Below are positions 5,682 to 10,359 of a stretch of DNA of 10,359 bases, one piece after another. This stretch comes from a bacterium (GTDB lineage: Bacteria > SZUA-182), in NCBI GenBank assembly GCA_003230635.1, contig QIFF01000319.1, positions 1-10,359 on the forward strand. Reading direction: 5' to 3'. A model generated the notes under the pieces. The model worked only from the letters and a program-made list of their open reading frames with translations. It was not told the DNA's origin and ran no database searches. A program made the position numbers and the translations under genes. Position 1 is the stretch's first letter, and the number at the start of each line of letters is the position of its first letter.

Positions 5682-8045
5682 TTATCCAGTTATCCGCTCT
5701 AATTCTTTGCGGGCCTCCACCTGCCCCCAGTGGTAGCCGCAGGTCTTTGCCAGGGAAAGAGCGGTTTCGGCTTCGCTGCGGGCCTGGCTGGGTTGATTAG
5801 CGGCGTGGTGGATTTGGGCTAAGACATTACGGGCATCAATCTCAATGATTTTATACCCGCAGCGGGTGCAGATGGAGAGGGCTTCTTTTAGGGCAGTGTT
5901 GGCGGCGGGTAAATCATTCCGCGCCAAATACAGGCGGGCAAAGCCCAAGTGAAGCTTGGCAATCTCCTCCTGTAAGCCGATGTTACGAGCAATTTGCAGC
6001 CCCTCGTCCAGGTACTTTTCAGCCTGCTGATAATCCTTGTGCTCCAGGCAAAACCCAGCCAGCAACTGGTAGCAGCGGGCAATGTCATTTATACCACGAT
6101 ATTGCTGACAGATATTCAGGTTCTCCCGGGTGACCTCTTCCGCCAGTTCCCTTTTCCCGCTACGGGCCAAAAACTCAGCATAGTGAATGCCGTGGAAGGA
6201 GCAAAGCCATTTTATCCCAAAAAGCTCACGATCTAACTGATTGGCCTGCTCAAATAACTCCCCCGCTTCTTTATTCTCCCCCCGCAGAAAAGCGGCATAG
6301 GCCCACCAAGCCAGGGAATAACACTCAAATTCTTTATCTTTAGCCCGCCGCGCCCAATCCAGCGCCTGGCGGGCAACCACCTCCCCTTCTGCCAGATTTC
6401 CCAACTTTAGCTGAATCTCGCACAGGTTTTGGCTGCCCACTGAGGTATTGACCCAGTCATTATCCGCCAGCCGAAGCTGATTCTGTCGCTGGTAAAAGGG
6501 CACCGCCTCAGCCAAGCGACCCAGGTGCATCAGGCGAAAGCCGACCGCATTAATTAGCCAGGCCTTTTCGTCTGCTGAGGTTACCAATGGTTCCCGGCTG
6601 GTATCACCATGCGGAAAGAGCTGCGAAATCAAGCTCAAATCCAGCTCAAAGGCCCCCAGGTTATGGGCCATTAACCAATTTCCCACTCCATCCTGGATGT
6701 TTATCCTTTGCTTATATATCCTATCCGCCTGCTCGTAATCCCCTGTCCAAATCGTATGCTGGAAGGCTTCTATGGCATAGGTCAAATCATCCAGGGTCTT
6801 GGGGGCAGAGTGAGCCTTTTTTTCATAATATTGCGCTACTTGCTGATGGATCTTAATGCGGGCCTTATCTTTCAGGTGTTCATAGTAATACTTACAAATC
6901 AAGGGGTGGGTGGAATAGCTGATATTACCCGATGCTTCGGCTTCTCCTGAAACACTTGTAGGGGCGGACGTCTCTGTCCGCCCTGATTTGGGCAGACACG
7001 GAGGTCTGCCCCTACTGATCAACCCCAGGTTTACCAGGTGCCCCAGCATCTGTTTGAAATCAAAATCTTCTATCTGCCGGCTGAATACAGGGACAAAGGC
7101 ATCTTCCTCCACTTGTTGGCGGAAGGTGGAGAATATAGCCATAAAGGCCTTTTCTGCTTCATCTAATTTATCACCGTAAGCCGTCAGAATAAGTTTTACT
7201 TTCTCATCAGTTTCTATGGCCTCAAAAGGTATCTTAGGGACACAGGCTATATCACCCTTATAATATTCCTTGAGATAACCGGCAATCAGCTTGAGACTCA
7301 AGGCATGGTAGTCATAATCAAGAGCTACTTTATCCAATGCCTTATCTTTGCCCAATACCCCACGCTTGCGCATGAGCTGCCTGGCATCATCCGGTAATAG
7401 GTGTTCCAAGGGTAAGCTGCGGTAACTTTTTCCCTCATAGGGATCTAAATCCTTGAGTGAATAACGGGTAGTAATAAGCAATAGACTGCCATGATCCCCC
7501 TCAGCCCAAAGCTGCAATAGATCAGCAAAATCCCGGTTCTCCATTTCCCCGAAGTGCATTCCCCTATCTTGCACTTTTTGCATATCCTCCAAACCGTCCA
7601 GCACCAGCACAAACCGTCCCTTGGTTATGTATTCCAGCAGCTTGCGCACCCGGACATAAGGACTTGTAACCCCCTCAGCCTGGAATTGTCCGCCGGAGCA
7701 GTAGTCCAAGGCGGCTTCCAAAAAGGCGTCCAAGCTAGGCTTCCGATAGAAGTACCACCAGAAAACCCTATCGGTATTTAATCCTTCCAGCCATTTCTGC
7801 GCCAGGGCAGATTTGCCCACCCCACCAAAGGCTACCAGGCTAATTATCCTGACAGCCTTCTCTTTATGCCACTTTGTAAGCTGTTCCAACTCATTTTTCC
7901 GGCCTACCCAATACTTGTTGGAGGGGGGAACTATGGGTTTTTGCTTTTTTCTTTTTATTACTTTAGCAATAGCTTTAACAATAGCTTTAACAATAACAAC
8001 TAATGCCGCAATAATACCAACTATAATTCCTATGATTTCAAGCAT
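5682..8045 (-). CDS. STAND-class NB-ARC-like ATPase with TPR-like repeats and N-terminal membrane helix
   Basis: This 787-residue protein resembles bacterial NLR-like signalling ATPases. Residues 4-19 are a hydrophobic, Ile/Val/Gly-rich segment. It runs into an amphipathic Lys-containing stretch (IVKAIVKAIAK, 18-28) and a basic patch (KRKKQK), so the N-terminus is probably membrane-bound or membrane-inserting. The NB-ARC-type core begins at WVGR (46-49). It has Walker A AFGGVGKS (72-79), Walker B FVLVLDGLED (145-154), a sensor ITTR ending at R194, and a GLPLA-like YHALSLKL (246-253). Winged-helix-like sequence follows. From about 390 to the end, alpha-helical repeats rich in A/Y/L/G pairs look like tetratricopeptide repeats. 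These would sense a ligand in this class. Residues 344-362 are encoded by an inserted hairpin repeat. AGGA lies just before the ATG. The biological role is unknown; antiphage defence or regulation are both possible. Confidence 0.88.
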   Translation of the reverse strand: MLEIIGIIVGIIAALVVIVKAIVKAIAKVIKRKKQKPIVPPSNKYWVGRKNELEQLTKWHKEKAVRIISLVAFGGVGKSALAQKWLEGLNTDRVFWWYFYRKPSLDAFLEAALDYCSGGQFQAEGVTSPYVRVRKLLEYITKGRFVLVLDGLEDMQKVQDRGMHFGEMENRDFADLLQLWAEGDHGSLLLITTRYSLKDLDPYEGKSYRSLPLEHLLPDDARQLMRKRGVLGKDKALDKVALDYDYHALSLKLIAGYLKEYYKGDIACVPKIPFEAIETDEKVKLILTAYGDKLDEAEKAFMAIFSTFRQQVEEDAFVPVFSRQIEDFDFKQMLGHLVNLGLISRGRPPCLPKSGRTETSAPTSVSGEAEASGNISYSTHPLICKYYYEHLKDKARIKIHQQVAQYYEKKAHSAPKTLDDLTYAIEAFQHTIWTGDYEQADRIYKQRINIQDGVGNWLMAHNLGAFELDLSLISQLFPHGDTSREPLVTSADEKAWLINAVGFRLMHLGRLAEAVPFYQRQNQLRLADNDWVNTSVGSQNLCEIQLKLGNLAEGEVVARQALDWARRAKDKEFECYSLAWWAYAAFLRGENKEAGELFEQANQLDRELFGIKWLCSFHGIHYAEFLARSGKRELAEEVTRENLNICQQYRGINDIARCYQLLAGFCLEHKDYQQAEKYLDEGLQIARNIGLQEEIAKLHLGFARLYLARNDLPAANTALKEALSICTRCGYKIIEIDARNVLAQIHHAANQPSQARSEAETALSLAKTCGYHWGQVEARKELERITG
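6958..7015. mobile_element. MITE-like inverted-repeat element inserted in the NB-ARC gene
   Basis: Two 26-base arms (6958-6983 and 6990-7015) are inverted copies that agree at 21 of 26 positions, separated by 6 bases. The ends read gtaggggc and gcccctac. Such gtaggggc-ended hairpins are a familiar dispersed repeat in bacterial genomes. If TA is taken as the duplicated target, the core (6961-7012) plus one TA equals 54 bases, or 18 codons. This explains why the host reading frame stays open through it. It encodes a Pro/Arg/Gly-rich segment unlike its surroundings. No transposase is encoded; the mobility mechanism is inferred. Confidence 0.65.
7959..7994 (-). repeat. Three tandem 12-bp repeats encoding the amphipathic N-terminus
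   Basis: On the minus strand attgttaaagct occurs twice in a row (7994-7971), followed by a third, diverged copy, attgctaaagta (7970-7959). They encode IVKA, IVKA and IAKV, residues 18-29 of the NB-ARC protein. In-frame expansion or loss would change helix length in 4-residue steps. Confidence 0.8.
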
Positions 8046-8081
8046 AGCTTCCTACTTAGGCCGGGATTTTGTTCTTTATGT

Positions 8082-8110
8082 AGTAGCGCAGGACAAGCCC
8101 CAACGCTACT
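8082..8110 (-). promoter_or_regulatory. Possible hairpin in the leader of the NB-ARC gene
   Basis: The arms agtagcg (8082-8088) and cgctact (8104-8110) are perfectly complementary around a 15-base loop. They lie between the predicted promoter and the ATG at 8045, so the hairpin would form very near the 5' end of the transcript. A stabilising or regulatory role is inferred. Confidence 0.3.
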
Positions 8111-8122
8111 CAGGTAATCAGT

Positions 8123-8151
8123 ATGTTACTTGTGTTAATGGGGTATGTCAA
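8123..8151 (-). promoter_or_regulatory. Sigma-70/A promoter of the NB-ARC gene
   Basis: On the minus strand a perfect TTGACA (8151-8146) is followed after 17 bases by TAACAT (8128-8123; 4 of 6 to TATAAT). The start point would be near 8116, giving a leader of about 70 bases before the ATG at 8045. Confidence 0.6.
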
Positions 8152-8153
8152 GA

Positions 8154-8174
8154 AAGCAAGGCTTTTTTGCTTGC
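8154..8174. promoter_or_regulatory. Small palindrome between divergent promoters, candidate operator
   Basis: The arms aagcaa (8154-8159) and ttgctt (8167-8172) are inverted copies, and a shifted gcaag/cttgc pairing also exists. The palindrome overlaps the -35 box of the rightward promoter and abuts the -35 of the leftward one, so a bound regulator could control both. It is short and A/T-rich, so chance is possible. Confidence 0.25.
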
Positions 8175-8199
8175 CCTGCCCCGAATAGGCGGGTATAAT
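8171..8199 (+). promoter_or_regulatory. Sigma-70/A promoter of the lyase gene
   Basis: TTGCCC (8171-8176; 4 of 6 to TTGACA), a 17-base spacer, and a perfect TATAAT (8194-8199). Transcription would start near 8206, about 38 bases before the ATG at 8244. Confidence 0.6.
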
Positions 8200-8243
8200 T
8201 AGGATGTTATCCGTTAGAGTTATTCTAAAGCTAAGGGAATCAA

Positions 8244-9632
8244 ATGCCCTCTCATCCTATAGATTTTGAGGTCTTTGGCGGGCCGGCGGCTACCCCCCAG
8301 ATGAAGCAGATTTTTGCTGAAAAGCGCCGTATTCAGCGCTGGCTGGAGATTGAGGCGGTGCTGGCTCAGGTTCAGGCCGAGTTGGGGATTATCCCTGAGC
8401 AAGCCGCCGCAGAAATTGCCCGCAAGGCTGAACTTAAACATATAGACTTAAAAAAGGTCAGGGAGAATTATCTGCAAGCGCGCCATTCGCTGGTGCCCTT
8501 GTTAAAGGAGTTCAAGTCCGCCTGTGAAGGGGGGGCCGGACAGTATGTGCATTATGGAGCCACCACCCAGGACATCCTGGATACCGCCGAAATCCTGGAG
8601 GTTAAGGAAGCCCTGAACATAATCTATCAAAACTTGCGGGAGTTGGAGGGGCTGCTGCTGGATTTGGCCCAAAAACACGCCGCCACTCCTATGATCGGGC
8701 GCACTCACGGGCAGCAGGCCCTGCCGACTACCTTTGGTTTCAAAGTCGCTGTCTGGGTATGTGAATTACGCCGCCATATCCAGCGCTTGCTGCAATCCGC
8801 CCCCCGCCTGCTGGTGGGGCAATTAAGCGGCGGGGTGGGCACCTTTGCCGCCCTGGGAGAGCAGGGCCAAACCGTGGCTGCGCGTACCATGGAGCGCCTG
8901 GGGTTGGGGGTGCCTCCGATTGCCTGGCATAACTCACGCGACAACATCGGAGAGCTGGCCTGCCAGTTGGCTTTAGTCATGGCCAGCCTGGGCAAAATCG
9001 CCAATGAAATCTTCCAGTTGCAAAAGACGGAAATGGGAGAGCTGGCCGAACCGGCGGGAGAAAAGTCAGTCGGCAGCAGCACCATGCCCCATAAGCGCAA
9101 TCCCGTGCGCTGCCAGCGGGTAGTGGCCCTCTCCCGCCAGGTGCGTCATCTGGCGAATCTAGTGGTGGAAAGTGCAGGACACGAGCACGAGCGGGACGTA
9201 CGCTGCCTGGCCGCCGAGTGGAGCGCCGTACCGGAGATATGTATCTATAGCGGAGCCGCTTTGCAGCATATGATTAATATTATTGCCGGGCTGGGGGTTG
9301 ACCCCGAACGCATGCTGGCTAATCTGCATATCCAGGGGGAGATGATTCAGACCGAATGGCTGCTGTTTCGCCTGGCCCCGGATTTGGGCAAGATGCAAGC
9401 CCATGATAAACTACACCAGTTGGTGTCTGTAGCCCGCCGGAGTGGCCAGTCCCTAAAAGCAGTAATCCAGCAGGACGATGAACTAAATAAGCTGCTGTCC
9501 GACGAAGATTTGCAATTCCTGGATCAGCCCGAACGCTACCTGGGCCTGGCCCCGGAGGTGGTTGCCCAGGTGGTTGCCCAAACCCGTGCCGAGCGGGAGC
9601 AAGACCCGGAGGGGTTGGGGGAAGAGGAGTAG
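8244..9632 (+). CDS. Adenylosuccinate lyase / 3-carboxymuconate cycloisomerase-like protein (fumarase superfamily)
   Basis: This 462-residue protein has the three conserved regions of the fumarase/aspartase superfamily: GATTQDILDTA (105-115), GRTHGQQALPTTFG (152-165, with H155), and the signature loop GSSTMPHKRNP (277-287), whose serine is the catalytic base in relatives. The C-terminal part ends in a short ADSL_C-like helical segment (YLGLAPEVVAQVVAQTRAE). Known members eliminate fumarate from succinyl compounds (PurB) or lactonise carboxymuconate (PcaB). GATTQD and GRTHGQQALPTTFGFK lean towards the carboxymuconate-type branch, but many such proteins are annotated as adenylosuccinate lyase. 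No other purine or protocatechuate genes are near, so context does not decide. A TAAGGGA ribosome site lies just before the ATG. The gene has its own promoter and is divergent from the NB-ARC gene. Confidence 0.88.
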   Translation: MPSHPIDFEVFGGPAATPQMKQIFAEKRRIQRWLEIEAVLAQVQAELGIIPEQAAAEIARKAELKHIDLKKVRENYLQARHSLVPLLKEFKSACEGGAGQYVHYGATTQDILDTAEILEVKEALNIIYQNLRELEGLLLDLAQKHAATPMIGRTHGQQALPTTFGFKVAVWVCELRRHIQRLLQSAPRLLVGQLSGGVGTFAALGEQGQTVAARTMERLGLGVPPIAWHNSRDNIGELACQLALVMASLGKIANEIFQLQKTEMGELAEPAGEKSVGSSTMPHKRNPVRCQRVVALSRQVRHLANLVVESAGHEHERDVRCLAAEWSAVPEICIYSGAALQHMINIIAGLGVDPERMLANLHIQGEMIQTEWLLFRLAPDLGKMQAHDKLHQLVSVARRSGQSLKAVIQQDDELNKLLSDEDLQFLDQPERYLGLAPEVVAQVVAQTRAEREQDPEGLGEEE

Positions 9633-9654
9633 AAAGAGGAGAAAGGAAAATTAA

Positions 9655-10359
9655 GTGGATGAAACGATAAGAAAAAACGAAAAATGTTTTATTGGAATGC
9701 CTGCCTGTGGTTATGGCTATGAATCAGCAAAATTGTGTTTTGTTGCAGGTCCTTCTGATGATAAATATACTTTAAAAATGGATGCAATTAAGGATGTGGT
9801 TGAATCAAAACAATATGAATGCCATATTGCATTGAAAAAAATCGATCCCGGAAACTTTGCTTTTTGTACGAAAATATGTTCGAAAATTATTCAATCGCAA
9901 TTTTGTATTGTATTACTTGACCCCTCAACAAGCGGACAAGGAGTCGAACAGCCTAATCCTAATGTGCATTTGGAATATGGGATGATGATGAGTCAAAATA
10001 AGTATATTATTCCCTTGCAAGATGAGAAATACAAACTTGCTTTTAATATATCTCCACTGGATACAATAAAATATACTGATGCGAATTTTAAATTGAAAGT
10101 GACCGAAGCAGTGAATAACGCGATCGAAAAGTTTTCTGAGCGTAGCGTGTCTGGTCAGGTGCCTCCAGGGCCAGAAATATTTACTTTCTATAACTTAACT
10201 GGCTATAAAATGTCAGATACTAAATTGAATTTTTATGAATTACTTTATAGCTTTGGCGCACATCTTGGTTTTTTTCTATTTGATAATAAAAACAAATATA
10301 AATATGTAGGCCCTTTTGATTATGAAGATCCCAAAAAAGCAATATTACATACAAAATTG
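9655..10359 (+). CDS. Nucleoside 2-deoxyribosyltransferase/TIR-like domain protein (partial at right edge)
   Basis: An open frame of 235 codons runs from GTG 9655 to the window end without a stop. AAAGGA lies 7 bases before the GTG, and the alternative ATG at 9659 is in a frame that stops at once. The N-terminal domain begins with KCFIGMP, has a hydrophobic strand ending in acid (FCIVLLDPS, 83-91), and then NPNVHLEYG (101-109). This matches the strand-Asp and NPNVxxExG pattern of nucleoside 2-deoxyribosyltransferase-like and related TIR-like Rossmann domains; E107 is the likely catalytic residue. Residues from about 165 onward form a second, unrecognised region. The gene is much richer in A+T than its neighbours (17 G+C in the 60 bases from 10201), which suggests transfer. 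It follows the lyase by 22 bases on the same strand. Function is unknown; relatives occur in nucleotide salvage and in defence proteins. Confidence 0.72.
   Translation, partial: MDETIRKNEKCFIGMPACGYGYESAKLCFVAGPSDDKYTLKMDAIKDVVESKQYECHIALKKIDPGNFAFCTKICSKIIQSQFCIVLLDPSTSGQGVEQPNPNVHLEYGMMMSQNKYIIPLQDEKYKLAFNISPLDTIKYTDANFKLKVTEAVNNAIEKFSERSVSGQVPPGPEIFTFYNLTGYKMSDTKLNFYELLYSFGAHLGFFLFDNKNKYKYVGPFDYEDPKKAILHTKL

Noticed and set aside
7959..7994. Short tandem repeats as a CRISPR fragment
   Set aside because: The units are 12 bases, directly abutting and in frame with coding sequence. There are no spacers.

Overview
The window most resembles a chromosomal segment of a strictly anaerobic bacterium. 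It carries a two-iron superoxide reductase (desulfoferrodoxin) and a 2-oxoacid:ferredoxin oxidoreductase. Strong GGAGG-type ribosome sites, non-ATG starts (TTG, GTG) and a sigma-54 promoter suggest a clostridial/Peptococcaceae-like or similar lineage. No rRNA or other phylogenetic marker is present, so the assignment is weak. No tRNA, rRNA, CRISPR array or transposase gene is visible.

Layout. (1) 3-77 is the tail of an unidentified gene, followed by about 320 non-coding bases holding a -24/-12 (sigma-54) promoter and an upstream palindrome. (2) 402-1193 (+) encodes a four-helix di-heme cytochrome b of the formate dehydrogenase gamma/hydrogenase type. (3) A convergent minus-strand operon, read 2824 to 1237, encodes desulfoferrodoxin and then an ArsM-like methyltransferase. 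(4) The divergent korAB pair (2965-5535, +) encodes a two-subunit 2-oxoacid oxidoreductase. Its alpha gene is broken by an exact 13-bp tandem duplication at 4067-4092. (5) A palindrome-rich spacer (5536-5681) follows. (6) 5682-8045 (-) encodes a 787-residue STAND/NB-ARC ATPase with TPR-like repeats. It has a hydrophobic, amphipathic N-terminal helix and an in-frame hairpin-repeat insertion. (7) A divergent promoter region follows (8046-8243). (8) 8244-9632 (+) encodes an adenylosuccinate lyase / carboxymuconate cycloisomerase-like enzyme. (9) An AT-rich gene starting at GTG 9655 runs off the right edge and encodes a nucleoside deoxyribosyltransferase/TIR-like domain.

The left two thirds read as anaerobic energy metabolism and stress: membrane electron transfer, superoxide reduction, thiol/arsenic chemistry, and ferredoxin-linked 2-oxoacid oxidation. 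The right third looks more accessory: an NLR-like ATPase and a low-GC nucleotide-processing-like gene either side of a lyase. That part could belong to a defence or signalling region, but the evidence is domain architecture and composition only.
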